A stretch of DNA of 64,000 bases. It comes from QYOJ01 sp964449285. GTDB lineage: Bacteria > Bacteroidota > Bacteroidia > Bacteroidales > FEN-979. Location: assembly GCA_964449285.1 (NCBI GenBank), contig CAYUZX010000001.1:75539-139538 (forward strand), written 5' to 3'. This document shows positions 1 to 8,492 of the stretch, one piece after another; the first letter of the stretch is position 1, and the number at the start of each line of letters is the position of its first letter. The position numbers and the translations under genes are program-made. The notes beneath the pieces were generated by a model. It did no database searches. It saw only the letters and a list, made by a program, of their open reading frames with translations, and had not been told where the DNA came from.

Positions 1-381
1 CGTTTTCAAAACATGCAGGATCATGGCAGTTATGGTGGTCTTGCCGTGGCTTCCGCCGATGACAACCCGGATTTTATCTTTAGCTTGTTCGAAGAGGTAT
101 TCAGGGTAGGAGAAGATGCGTATTCCGAGTTCTTCAGCTCGTTTTAGCTCCGGATTATCGATTTTAGCATGCATCCCGAGGATCACGGCATCGAGGCCGG
201 AGTGAATTCGTTCGGTGAACCACCCTTCATCTTGTGGGAGTAACCTCATGGCTGCCAGTCGGCTTTTTGAGGGTTCAAAGATCTCATCATCCGATCCGGT
301 AACTGAGTATCCCTTCAGGTGAAGGGCTATTGCCAGGTTGTGCATAGCGCTTCCGCCAATAGCTATAAAATGGACGTGCAT
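1..381 (-). CDS. mpl: Mur ligase family protein, Mpl-like (partial, N-terminal part)
   Basis: The start codon (ATG at 381) and first 127 codons are present; the gene runs off the left edge. The N-terminus MHVHFIAIGGSAMHNLAIAL is the Rossmann-type first domain of Mur ligases, and the ATP-binding P-loop GGSHGKTTIT is seen just before the edge. The segment HAKIDNPELKRA and the wording of the P-loop resemble Mpl (UDP-N-acetylmuramate:L-alanyl-gamma-D-glutamyl-meso-diaminopimelate ligase), which recycles murein tripeptide in the cytoplasm, more than MurC. MurC remains possible because the substrate-specifying part lies outside the window. A TAATTTTG promoter box sits just upstream. Confidence 0.85.
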   Translation of the reverse strand, partial: MHVHFIAIGGSAMHNLAIALHLKGYSVTGSDDEIFEPSKSRLAAMRLLPQDEGWFTERIHSGLDAVILGMHAKIDNPELKRAEELGIRIFSYPEYLFEQAKDKIRVVIGGSHGKTTITAMILHVLKT

Positions 382-398
382 AGATTCATGATAAAACT

Positions 399-406
399 CA
401 AAATTA
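399..406 (-). promoter_or_regulatory. Bacteroidota -7 promoter box for mpl
   Basis: TAATTTTG on the minus strand matches the Bacteroidota -7 consensus TAnnTTTG and lies 17 bp before the mpl start codon. No TTG is seen 19 to 21 bp further upstream. Confidence 0.45.
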
Positions 407-488
407 CGATTATTTTACATGCCGAAAGTTGCATGTAGTACAGGGAATTTAGTAATTTCACAAATTGATTAGATTTTCTTAAGGTGCC

Positions 489-1196
489 ATGAAGAACAGA
501 TTTGAAACATATATTAACGATGTTAATTCCTTGTCTCCTGTTGATTTGATTGAATTTTTCCTGGAACGGCATCCCGGTAAGGTTGCTTTTAGCAGTAGTC
601 TGGGACCCGAAGACCAGGTTTTAACGCACATGCTGGCTGGCATCGGGAAACCCTTTAAATTATTTACTCTCGATACAGGCCGGTTATTGCAGGAAAGTTA
701 CGAGTTACTCGAAATCACCAGGCAGCGGTATCAACTTCCATTTGAGGTTTTTTTCCCTGAAGCGTCACATGTGGAGAAGATGGTGTATGATAAAGGCATC
801 AACCTTTTTTACGACAGCGTCGAGAACCGAAAAATGTGCTGCCATATCCGTAAGATCGAGCCGTTGAAAAGGGCATTGACAGGGATGGATATCTGGATTA
901 CCGGAGTTCGCAGAGACCAATCCGTTACGCGGGCTGACATTGGATTGCTGGAATGGGATGCTGATCTTGCCCTGATCAAAGTCAACCCATTGATTGACTG
1001 GAATCATGAGGATGTTTGGACGTTTATCAAGGAGAATAAGGTTCCCTACAATACGCTGCATGATAAAGGTTATCCAAGTATCGGATGCCTTCCTTGCACT
1101 CGGGCGATTCTCCCGGGAGAGGATATCCGTGCAGGCCGTTGGTGGTGGGAACATCCGGATTTAAAAGAGTGTGGGTTACATCTCCCCAAGAAATAA
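489..1196 (+). CDS. cysH: Adenylyl-sulfate (APS) reductase, assimilatory, [4Fe-4S] type
   Basis: The protein of 235 residues belongs to the PAPS/APS reductase family, which reduces activated sulfate to sulfite with thioredoxin in the cytoplasm. The P-loop-like SSSLGPEDQVL (residues 35-45), the arginine-rich GVRRDQS (about 139-145) and the catalytic C-terminal ECGLH (Cys228) are present. Two cysteine pairs, CC at 117-118 (KMCCHIRKIEPL) and CxxC at 200-203 (GCLPC), are the iron-sulfur ligands that mark the APS-using (EC 1.8.4.10) form and are absent from E. coli-type PAPS reductase. No other sulfate assimilation gene is nearby. Length is normal for the family. Confidence 0.93.
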   Translation: MKNRFETYINDVNSLSPVDLIEFFLERHPGKVAFSSSLGPEDQVLTHMLAGIGKPFKLFTLDTGRLLQESYELLEITRQRYQLPFEVFFPEASHVEKMVYDKGINLFYDSVENRKMCCHIRKIEPLKRALTGMDIWITGVRRDQSVTRADIGLLEWDADLALIKVNPLIDWNHEDVWTFIKENKVPYNTLHDKGYPSIGCLPCTRAILPGEDIRAGRWWWEHPDLKECGLHLPKK

Positions 1197-1203
1197 CTTG
1201 CTA

Positions 1204-1992
1204 ATGAATTCAATTGACCTTAAAGCGTTTGGAAAGGTGTTCCGGGAGGAATATAACTATCCAACTATCCTGTTTCAGGATGCCGGTCATAAGATCTTCT
1301 GGCTCGGCGTTCCGGAAGCTACGGCTTTTCGTTCCAACACATACCTGATTGTCGATAATGACGAAGCCATCATCGTTGATCCGGGAGGAGCGGGACATTT
1401 TGAGTTTGTCAGGAACCGGGTTGCACAGATACTCCCTCCAGAGCGTGTTGTTGCGCAAGTGCTATCCCATCAGGACCCGGATGTGGCGGCCTCCTTCCCT
1501 CTTTGGGTCGATATAAACCCTTATATCAAAGTAATCGCTTCTGCCCGCACTCATACACTACTATGCCATTTCCGTGATTTTTTATTTGAATCGGTCAATA
1601 TTAACGATCATCCGGAATACAGGTTCACCTCAGGAAAGATGATCCGATTCATTCCCTCTCCGTTTCTGCACTCTCCGTGTGCTTTTACGACATATGATAC
1701 ATTCTCGAAATTTCTTTTTTCCAGTGATATCTGGGCTGCCGTAGATATGGAGTGGAAACTGGTGGTCGATGACTTTGCAAAGCATCAACTGAAACTCAAT
1801 CTTTTTCATCTCGATTATATGGCTTCCAGGAAAGCAGCCAGGGGATTTGTAAACCAGATCAAGGATTTGGAGATCGATGCCATCCTTCCACAGCATGGAA
1901 GCATTATTCCGGCTGAGTTTGTCTTGATGGCTCTTAACTACTTGACCCATTTGAATTGTGGACTTGATATCATTTACCCTGATTTAAAATAA
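1204..1992 (+). CDS. Metallo-beta-lactamase-fold di-iron protein, ODP/FprA-like (oxygen sensor candidate)
   Basis: The 262-residue protein is a stand-alone metallo-beta-lactamase fold of the flavodiiron (FprA) type without a flavodoxin domain, as in oxygen-binding di-iron proteins (ODP). Likely metal ligands are H89-x-D91-x-D93 (SHQDPDVAAS), H156 (FLHSP), D175 (FSSDIW) and H231 (PQHGS). ATG at 1204 was chosen; an in-frame GTG at 1171 would overlap the end of cysH. The next gene, a hybrid histidine kinase, starts 11 bp downstream on the same strand, so the two probably form a sensor pair. The role as O2 or NO sensor is inference from the ODP family and this arrangement; an enzyme is also possible. 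Confidence 0.8.
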   Translation: MNSIDLKAFGKVFREEYNYPTILFQDAGHKIFWLGVPEATAFRSNTYLIVDNDEAIIVDPGGAGHFEFVRNRVAQILPPERVVAQVLSHQDPDVAASFPLWVDINPYIKVIASARTHTLLCHFRDFLFESVNINDHPEYRFTSGKMIRFIPSPFLHSPCAFTTYDTFSKFLFSSDIWAAVDMEWKLVVDDFAKHQLKLNLFHLDYMASRKAARGFVNQIKDLEIDAILPQHGSIIPAEFVLMALNYLTHLNCGLDIIYPDLK

Positions 1993-2002
1993 TCGATATC
2001 CT

Positions 2003-4102
2003 ATGTCTGAAGAACTTCACCAACGGATAAAAGAGCTGGAGAACAGGAATAGGATCCTGACTTCAGCTACTGAGCAATGGAACCATCTGCAAAAGATCTA
2101 CCTTGAATCTCACGGGAAACTTCAAGAGAGTGAATCCTTCCTGAAAGATATCAAGACCCGGATGGAGCGGGCTTTGACAGCAGCTGATATGGCCTGGTGG
2201 GATTGGGAATATAAAACGGGTGCGATCTATTTTAATCCCGAACGTGCGAGACTCCTTGGCTACACAGAAGGAGAACTCCCTAAAAACTTCAATGAAGCCA
2301 TTCAACGGATTTATCCTGTCGATCATGATGAGGCAGTAAGACGCATTCGGATGCATATTGCTGGAGAGACTGAATTTTACGAAGCGGAATACCGGTTGCA
2401 ATCAAAAAGTGGCGAGTGGAAATGGTTTTACGACCGGGGAAAAGTTATTGAGAAGGACATCATGGGAGATCCCATTACAATATCAGGTGTGTTAATTGAT
2501 ATCAACGAGCGGAAGGTAGCAGAAAAAGAGCTAACTGAAGCACGCAATCTTGCAGATGCATCCAGCAAGGCAAAAAGCCTCTTTCTGTCCAACATGTCTC
2601 ATGAAATTTACACTCCCATGGCGGGAGTTGTTGGCATGGCAGATATCCTTAAACAATCCGGACTTGTTAAGGAGCAGCTTGAATACATTGATATTATCGT
2701 CAACTCAGCTTCAAACCTGATGTCAGTGTTGAACGACATCATGGAATTCATTAAGGTAGAGAACAGGAAAATTAAACTTTCAATTTCTCCTCTCGCCATC
2801 ACCCAATTGATGCAGGAAATTGAATCGGGAACCCTTGAGAAGTGTAAGGAAAAGGGGCTGGAACTACTTACCTATATCGACACCCAGATCCCGGATCATG
2901 TGATGGGTGACCCTAGAAGGTTACGCCAGCTGTTACAGATATTTGTAAACAATGCCGTTAAGTTTACCGATGAGGGAAGGGTTATTATCGCCATTGAGTT
3001 TGCCGGATGGGATGAGGAGATAATCCGGATCCGCTTCAGGGTAACCGACACTGGAATTGGTATTCCGGAACATGAATTGAAAAATCTTTTTCACTCGTTT
3101 ACACGCGTCAATACCAAGGAAGGGAAGTATGGAGGAAGCGGCCTTGGACTTGCTATAGCGAAGCATCTGGTCGAACTGATGAACGGGGAGATAGCTGTCG
3201 AAAGCAAGGAGGCCGCTGGCTCGACGTTTACCTTCACGGTTGAATTTGACCGGCTGGTTGAGCAGGAGACCCATCTCGACGTGTCGATGCTTCAGGGCAG
3301 AAGGATCCTTCTGGTGGATCAGGACCAGGTACGGAGAACCATTCTGAAGAACTACCTGCTGATATGGGATTGTGAGATTGAGGAACGGGATTCAATTCCG
3401 GAGGCACTTGAATTATTGAAACACAAACTCCAGGCAGGGAAGCCGATTGATCTTACCGTCATCGAATATGATTCGTTGAATACTTCGGCAGATCTTGTTT
3501 CTGAGTTGTTCAACAAACGCGATTGGCTTCAATTTCCAAGGATATTAATCGCTTCAAAGGATATGGAGCTCCCTTCGGAATTGATCAAACAGTCGGGATT
3601 CCAGGTTGTATTGCTCAGGCCTTTTCTCCCTGGACAACTGGCAGAAGCAATGCAGATGGCAATTCCCGGGGAAAAATCAAACTTCAGGATTATTGGCGAC
3701 AGCCAGTTTCAGGAAGTATCCGGTTCGGCAAGGAAGGTTTTGAAAATCCTGTTGGTTGAGGATAATCTGATCAATCAAAAGGTTGCGTTGGTGACCTTAA
3801 AAAAACTTGGCCATGAGACCACTCTTGCTGAGAATGGGCTAGAGGCGGTTAACCTGTTTGAGCCGGGTAAATTTGACCTGATTCTGATGGATATCCTGAT
3901 GCCGGAGATGAATGGTTTGGACGCTGCCCAAAAAATAAGGGAGATAGAATCTGATACCAAAATCGATCCCGTGTATATTTGCGCCATCACGGCCAATATT
4001 CATAAGGAGGATGAAGATGCCTGCTATGAAGTAGGGATGAATAATTATATCACAAAACCGTTTAAACTGGAAGAGTTGAATATGGTTCTGAGCAATATCT
4101 GA
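2003..4102 (+). CDS. PAS-containing hybrid histidine kinase with two receiver domains
   Basis: The 699-residue cytoplasmic protein has an N-terminal coiled coil (1-55), a PAS/PAC domain (about 56-170), HisKA with the phosphoaccepting H200 (MSHEIYTPMAG, where Tyr replaces the usual Arg), HATPase with N box (FVNNAVKFT), G1 (DTGIGIP) and G2 (GGSGLGLAIAKHL), and two C-terminal receivers. The second receiver (about 580-699) is canonical with D630 and the KPF lysine. The first (about 433-555) has Glu488 where the phosphoacceptor Asp should be, so it probably cannot be phosphorylated. No transmembrane segment is seen. The input may come from the di-iron protein encoded 11 bp upstream (inference). 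Confidence 0.93.
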   Translation: MSEELHQRIKELENRNRILTSATEQWNHLQKIYLESHGKLQESESFLKDIKTRMERALTAADMAWWDWEYKTGAIYFNPERARLLGYTEGELPKNFNEAIQRIYPVDHDEAVRRIRMHIAGETEFYEAEYRLQSKSGEWKWFYDRGKVIEKDIMGDPITISGVLIDINERKVAEKELTEARNLADASSKAKSLFLSNMSHEIYTPMAGVVGMADILKQSGLVKEQLEYIDIIVNSASNLMSVLNDIMEFIKVENRKIKLSISPLAITQLMQEIESGTLEKCKEKGLELLTYIDTQIPDHVMGDPRRLRQLLQIFVNNAVKFTDEGRVIIAIEFAGWDEEIIRIRFRVTDTGIGIPEHELKNLFHSFTRVNTKEGKYGGSGLGLAIAKHLVELMNGEIAVESKEAAGSTFTFTVEFDRLVEQETHLDVSMLQGRRILLVDQDQVRRTILKNYLLIWDCEIEERDSIPEALELLKHKLQAGKPIDLTVIEYDSLNTSADLVSELFNKRDWLQFPRILIASKDMELPSELIKQSGFQVVLLRPFLPGQLAEAMQMAIPGEKSNFRIIGDSQFQEVSGSARKVLKILLVEDNLINQKVALVTLKKLGHETTLAENGLEAVNLFEPGKFDLILMDILMPEMNGLDAAQKIREIESDTKIDPVYICAITANIHKEDEDACYEVGMNNYITKPFKLEELNMVLSNI

Positions 4103-4105
4103 TGC

Positions 4106-5326
4106 TTAGCTAAATCTGATGGCTTTGATCGGACTGATCCGCGTGATGATCATGGAAGGGATGATAAGCATCAGGTAGCAAACCAGCAATGTCCCCAGGT
4201 TCAATATCAGGATATTCCAGCCATCAAGGTGTATTGGCACAACAGACATGTAGTAGGATTCCTGTGGCAGTGTTATCAAGCCTAAATGTTTCTGAAGAAG
4301 CGACAAACCGAAGCCGGCAACGTTACCGAAGAGCATTCCTAACCCAATGATAAATACCGATTGATAGAGGAAAATTTTACGTACCGACCGGTTATTCATC
4401 CCAAGTGCTTTCAACACGCCAATGGTACCGGTTCGTTCCAGGATCAAAATCAGCAGAGTTGAGATCATCGTTATTCCAGCCACCAGAATCATCAGGATCA
4501 GGATAATAAGTACGTTGATATCCTGCAGGGCAAGCCAATCGAATATCTGGGGGTATAGTTGTTTAATAGTGGATGCATCGAGGCTGAAACCAATGCTTTG
4601 ATAGACTGCCTTCCCAAGTTTGTCGATCTCATAAAAATCATCGATAAGGATCTCCAGTCCACCGACTTCTCCCGTTTCCCAATTATTCAGTCGGCGGATG
4701 TGGTGGATATCACCTATTACATACATATTGTCGAACTCTTCAAGCCCTGTCTCATAGATGCCGACAATGATAAATTTGCGACCAAGGACGCGGTCATCGG
4801 CAATAAAGTACATTCTTAAATCATCGTTGAGCCTCAGGTTGAGTAGGTTACAGAGTTTTCGTGAGATTATCACTTCATCTGTCCGGCTCGTATCCGTTGG
4901 CTGGAAATGCCTTCCTTCCTTGATCTTGCTGTCGAAAAAAGACCAGTCGAAATCACTTCCAATCCCTTTTAGAACCACTCCCTGGATTTGGTCCTCTGTT
5001 TTGATGATGCCCGCTTTGGTCGCAAAAACCTGGATATGTTTGATGCCATTAATGTTTTTCAGTGAGGGAAGAAACTCCTGATCTTTTCTGATGGGATTGG
5101 GCTCGAACGACTGATTCTCCTCGAAACTGGTGATCTGGATATGCCCACCGAAACCTATCACCTTTTCCCGGATTTCTTTCTGAAACCCACTGAGGATAGC
5201 TATTGAGAGAAACATAACCGACAATCCCAGGGCAATGCTGATGATAGCAATGATCACGATAGGCCTGGAGAAGTTAGCCTTGTTCCGGGCTATCATCCGG
5301 TTGGCGATAAAGAGTTCGGTGTTCAA
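4106..5326 (-). CDS. ABC transporter permease, LolC/LolE-MacB family
   Basis: The 406-residue inner membrane protein has an N-terminal transmembrane helix (about 20-45), a large periplasmic domain, and three C-terminal helices ending in the FtsX-type permease domain (about residues 280-400). The stretch EIREKVIGFGGHIQI is typical of the LolC/E-like permeases of Bacteroidota, which act in lipoprotein release or related export with a LolD-type ATPase. No ATPase is adjacent. TTG at 5326 was chosen because LNTELFIANRMI matches the N-terminus of relatives (MNxxLFIAxR); a longer frame to 5422 would translate a dispersed palindromic repeat. The gene is convergent with the hybrid kinase (3 bp gap). 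Confidence 0.85.
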   Translation of the reverse strand: MNTELFIANRMIARNKANFSRPIVIIAIISIALGLSVMFLSIAILSGFQKEIREKVIGFGGHIQITSFEENQSFEPNPIRKDQEFLPSLKNINGIKHIQVFATKAGIIKTEDQIQGVVLKGIGSDFDWSFFDSKIKEGRHFQPTDTSRTDEVIISRKLCNLLNLRLNDDLRMYFIADDRVLGRKFIIVGIYETGLEEFDNMYVIGDIHHIRRLNNWETGEVGGLEILIDDFYEIDKLGKAVYQSIGFSLDASTIKQLYPQIFDWLALQDINVLIILILMILVAGITMISTLLILILERTGTIGVLKALGMNNRSVRKIFLYQSVFIIGLGMLFGNVAGFGLSLLQKHLGLITLPQESYYMSVVPIHLDGWNILILNLGTLLVCYLMLIIPSMIITRISPIKAIRFS

Positions 5327-5392
5327 TGGGAGATGGATTGCTGTTACAAAAGTAGTAAATTTGTGGAGGAACTTTGTCGACTGGTGAGTATT

Positions 5393-5424
5393 GTCATTAC
5401 GAGGAATGGAGTGACACGGCAATG
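5393..5424 (+). repeat. Dispersed palindromic repeat, copy A
   Basis: The core GTCATTACGAGGAATGGAGT followed by GAC is a hyphenated inverted repeat (GTCATT...AGTGAC, one mismatch). It matches copy B at 54062-54093 in 22 of 32 positions. Elements of the form GTCATTGCGAGGAACGAAGT are scattered in many bacterial genomes. This copy lies between the divergent permease and namZ genes. Confidence 0.6.
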
Positions 5425-5439
5425 GTGAACTTGTGAGTT

Positions 5440-6612
5440 ATGAAAGAGTTATTTCTTCTTTTTATTGTTGGATGGCTTACTTCAGCGGTTAGCTTGAATC
5501 AGGCTGATGGTCAGGTTCTAACTGGACTTGAGCGAACCGACGAGTATTTACCGATACTCAGGGGGAAACGGATTGGCGTTGTTGCAAATAATGCTTCTGT
5601 GGTTCGAGGTGTTAACACGGTTGACACCCTCATTGCACTGGAGTGTGATGTTGTAAAAATATATTCGCCAGAACACGGATTCAGGCGGCAGGTTGAAGCG
5701 GGGCTACATTTAGATAACCAGATTGATAGCCTGACAGGAGTTGAAGTGATCTCTCTATATGGGAAAAAACAGAAGCCATCTCAAGAGGACCTGGAGGGGG
5801 TTGATCTTATCGTTTTTGATATCCAGGATGTTGGTGTCAGGTTCTATACTTACATCTCTACTTTGAGTTATGTGATGGAAGCCTGTGCAGAAAAGGGTAT
5901 CCCTCTTCTTGTCTTTGACAGACCTAATCCGAATGGTTTTTACATTGACGGGCCAGTGCTCGATTCCCGTTTTTCTTCATTTGTCGGGCTTCACCCGGTG
6001 CCGGTTGTATATGGAATGACTATTGGCGAGTATGCAAGGATGGTTAACGGTGAAGGATGGTTGAAGGATGGCATTCAATGCGATTTGGGGATCGTGCCCC
6101 TGGTGAACTGGACACATCATACATTTGCCCAGATTCCGGAAGCGCCTTCCCCGAATTTGCCTACGATAAACGCTATCTACCTCTATCCGTCACTTTGTTT
6201 TTTTGAAGGAACCGATATAAGTATAGGAAGGGGGACGTGTCATCCGTTTGAAGTATTCGGACATCCAGCGATGAAAGGATTCGCATTTTCCTTCACTCCT
6301 GAGAGTATCCCTGGTAAGAGTCTTCATCCCCCTCATAAGGGTGAATTGTGTCTTGGGTTGGATCTTCGTGAATTCTATACAACACATCCTGCCATGTTCG
6401 GGCGGATAAACCTAGTCTGGTTGCTGATGGCTTTCAAGGATCTCGGGAGTAGTCCGGATTTTTTTACGGCTTACTTTGATAAGCTGGCGGGCACGGATTC
6501 CCTGCAGAGACAGATTCTGAACGGATCCACAGAAATGCAAATCCGTCAATCGTGGCAGGACGATATCGAAGCGTTTAAACTAGTGAGACAGAAATATTTG
6601 CTGTATGAGTGA
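5440..6612 (+). CDS. namZ: Exo-beta-N-acetylmuramidase, NamZ/DUF1343 family
   Basis: The 390-residue protein begins with a signal peptide (hydrophobic residues 3-20, cleavage likely near ADGQ). It is a full-length DUF1343 member: RIGVVANNASV, YSPEHGFRR, VFDIQDVGVRFYTY, FDRPNPNG and the C-terminal SIGRGTCHPFE region are all characteristic. The family was defined by B. subtilis NamZ (YbbC), which removes terminal N-acetylmuramic acid from peptidoglycan glycans. Its usual partners NagZ and a YbbE-type beta-lactamase-fold protein occur here as one fused protein at 28673-31615. Location is periplasmic or surface. It is convergent with the aminotransferase gene that follows. Confidence 0.9.
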   Translation: MKELFLLFIVGWLTSAVSLNQADGQVLTGLERTDEYLPILRGKRIGVVANNASVVRGVNTVDTLIALECDVVKIYSPEHGFRRQVEAGLHLDNQIDSLTGVEVISLYGKKQKPSQEDLEGVDLIVFDIQDVGVRFYTYISTLSYVMEACAEKGIPLLVFDRPNPNGFYIDGPVLDSRFSSFVGLHPVPVVYGMTIGEYARMVNGEGWLKDGIQCDLGIVPLVNWTHHTFAQIPEAPSPNLPTINAIYLYPSLCFFEGTDISIGRGTCHPFEVFGHPAMKGFAFSFTPESIPGKSLHPPHKGELCLGLDLREFYTTHPAMFGRINLVWLLMAFKDLGSSPDFFTAYFDKLAGTDSLQRQILNGSTEMQIRQSWQDDIEAFKLVRQKYLLYE

Positions 6613-6631
6613 GGCTAAAAAGAGAGCCTCA
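6610..6631. terminator. Possible bidirectional hairpin between namZ and the aminotransferase
   Basis: TGAGGCT and AGCCTCA form a 7-bp stem with an 8-nt loop in the convergent gap. It overlaps the stop codons of both genes. Only a short T-rich stretch follows, so intrinsic termination is uncertain. Confidence 0.35.
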
Positions 6632-7825
6632 TTTCCTCCCGGGATAGACTTTCAGCCCCTCTTCCAGACATTTCATGGCTTGCTTCAAGTGATCAACTTT
6701 GAGCACATAACTGATTCTGACTTCATCCTTTCCCCTCCCTGGGGTTGAATAGAAGCCAGTAGCTGGAGCCAGCATCACGGTTTGATTCTCGTAATTGAAG
6801 CTATCCAGAAGCCATTGGCAAAATTTGTCTGAATCATCGATAGGTAAGCGTGCTGTTGCATAGAAAGCTCCGCCCGGATTAGGACAGAAACAACCCGCCA
6901 TCCTGTTAATTGATGCTACAACGATGTCGCGACGCTGGACATACTCATTCAGAACAGCTTTCATATAGGCATCCGGTGTATCAATAGCCGCTTCCCCGGC
7001 AATCTGTCCAAGTGTGGGCGGACTCAATCGTGCCTGGGCGAATTTCATGGCGGTGGCCATAACCTTCTTGTTACGGGATATCATTACGCCAATCCGCACT
7101 CCACAGGCGCTATATCGTTTTGAAACAGAGTCCAGCAGAATTACATTGTTCTCAATACCCTTCAGGTTCATCACAGAGTGGTGCTTCTTCCCGTCATAAC
7201 AAAATTCGCGGTATGCCTCATCAGAGAAAAGAAATAAGTCATACTTCCTGATGATCTCTTTCAGCATCTCCAACTCTTCCAGTGAGTAGAGGTACCCCGT
7301 TGGATTATTTGGATTGCAGATCATGATCGCTTTTGTTCGGGGCGTAATTACTTTTTCGAAAGAGCTGATCGGAGGAAGTGCGAATCCATCTTCGATGAAT
7401 GACTCGATGGGTTTGATGACAACTCCAGCTGCAATGGCAAAGCCGTTATAGTTTGCGTAGAAAGGTTCCGGAATGATGATCTCATCGCCCGGGTCAAGAC
7501 AGCTCATCATGGCAAAGAGGATGGCTTCAGAACCTCCGGTAGTGATAATCATCTCATCAGGAGTAATTTCGATCCGGTTACGTTTGTAATATTCCGCAAG
7601 TTTTTGACGGTAGGAGAGAATTCCTGCGGAGTGGCTGTATTCCAACACCTTCATGTCGATATTTCGGATAGCTTCCATCACATTTTGGGGTGTCTCGATA
7701 TCAGGCTGTCCGATGTTCAGATGATAGACTTTTACTCCTTGGCGTTTCGCCTCTTCGGCATAGGGAACAAGTTTTCGGATAGGGGATGAGGGCATATGCT
7801 CTCCCCGGGAAGAAATGTTTGGCAT
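6629..7825 (-). CDS. Pyridoxal-phosphate-dependent aminotransferase, class I/II
   Basis: The protein of 398 residues is a fold-type I aminotransferase of the aspartate aminotransferase family. Seen are NIGQPDIETP near the N-terminus, the cofactor-stacking Tyr in FYANYNG, the substrate-binding CNPNNPTG, the cofactor Asp in FSDEAYREF, the Schiff-base lysine in SVSKRYSACG and the C-terminal Arg in EVRISYVL. The substrate cannot be fixed from sequence; the close resemblance to the many Bacteroidota paralogues suggests a broad amino acid/2-oxoacid pair. It lies 27 bp downstream of the DUF1573 gene and probably shares its promoter. Confidence 0.9.
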   Translation of the reverse strand: MPNISSRGEHMPSSPIRKLVPYAEEAKRQGVKVYHLNIGQPDIETPQNVMEAIRNIDMKVLEYSHSAGILSYRQKLAEYYKRNRIEITPDEMIITTGGSEAILFAMMSCLDPGDEIIIPEPFYANYNGFAIAAGVVIKPIESFIEDGFALPPISSFEKVITPRTKAIMICNPNNPTGYLYSLEELEMLKEIIRKYDLFLFSDEAYREFCYDGKKHHSVMNLKGIENNVILLDSVSKRYSACGVRIGVMISRNKKVMATAMKFAQARLSPPTLGQIAGEAAIDTPDAYMKAVLNEYVQRRDIVVASINRMAGCFCPNPGGAFYATARLPIDDSDKFCQWLLDSFNYENQTVMLAPATGFYSTPGRGKDEVRISYVLKVDHLKQAMKCLEEGLKVYPGRK

Positions 7826-7852
7826 AGAAATCAGATCTTAGCGTTAGCTCGA

Positions 7853-8323
7853 TTATTTATTGATTGGTGTTGCTCCAAGGTCATTCTGTTTTTCGGGAAT
7901 AGTTTCAACGGGAGGTGCAACCACCTTCCCTTTTATTGAGAGCAACAGTCTGTTTGTCTGAGCATTTGAGTATACCGTCACTGTCTTATTGATCGTGCCG
8001 ATGTTGTTGGTGTTGTATGTCACCTTGATCACATCGCTTTTCCCTGGAAGGATTGGTTCCCGGGGCCATGTAGGGACCGTACAACCGCAAGAAGAGATCG
8101 GTTTTGAAAGGATCAATGGCTCTTTCCCGGTATTGGTGAATGTGAACTCACATGTTCCGTTACTGCCTTTAACAATGGTGCCATAGTCATGCACGGTCTT
8201 TTCAAATGAAATTTCGGGAGCATTCGGATTACTAACAGGAGAGTTAATAGGATCTGCCTGCTGGGCATTAATGAAAGAAGCGGACGAAAACAGTAAAATA
8301 CAGGATAATATCAAGGTACGCAT
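7853..8323 (-). CDS. DUF1573 domain exported protein
   Basis: The 156-residue protein has a signal peptide (MRTLILSCILLFSSASFINA) and one DUF1573 domain (about 38-135), an immunoglobulin-like fold with the family signature FTNTGKEPLIL followed by SCGCTVP. The SSCGCT motif is characteristic of the family. Function is unknown; such proteins are abundant in Bacteroidota envelopes. A well-formed promoter (TTG, 20 bp, TAATTTTG) precedes it, and the aminotransferase follows in the same direction. Confidence 0.88.
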   Translation of the reverse strand: MRTLILSCILLFSSASFINAQQADPINSPVSNPNAPEISFEKTVHDYGTIVKGSNGTCEFTFTNTGKEPLILSKPISSCGCTVPTWPREPILPGKSDVIKVTYNTNNIGTINKTVTVYSNAQTNRLLLSIKGKVVAPPVETIPEKQNDLGATPINK

Positions 8324-8342
8324 AGGATTGATTTTAGGAGCA

Positions 8343-8373
8343 CAAAATTATACAAATCATGTGGTTCGGCCAA
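8343..8373 (-). promoter_or_regulatory. Bacteroidota sigma-ABfr type promoter for DUF1573-aminotransferase unit
   Basis: On the minus strand TTG (8373-8371), a 20-bp spacer, then TAATTTTG (8350-8343). This is the consensus spacing of Bacteroidota housekeeping promoters and lies 20 bp before the start codon. Confidence 0.65.
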
Positions 8374-8435
8374 TAATTTACATTATTTTAACATTTTGTT
8401 CGGAAATTGATACATTCACCTTTCTTTATATTTCG

Positions 8436-8443
8436 TATCTTTG
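8436..8443 (+). promoter_or_regulatory. -7 promoter box for the lipoprotein-DAK2/DegV operon
   Basis: TATCTTTG matches TAnnTTTG and is followed by a purine start region; the first gene starts about 50 bp downstream. No TTG at the ideal distance is seen. Confidence 0.5.
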
Positions 8444-8492
8444 CATGCTGAATAGTATCTTGTTCATCAATGGTACCTGAAACAGTGACCGT

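Noticed and set aside
5327..5422. N-terminal extension of the LolC/E-like permease
   Set aside because: It translates the dispersed palindromic repeat and lacks similarity to permeases; TTG 5326 fits the family.
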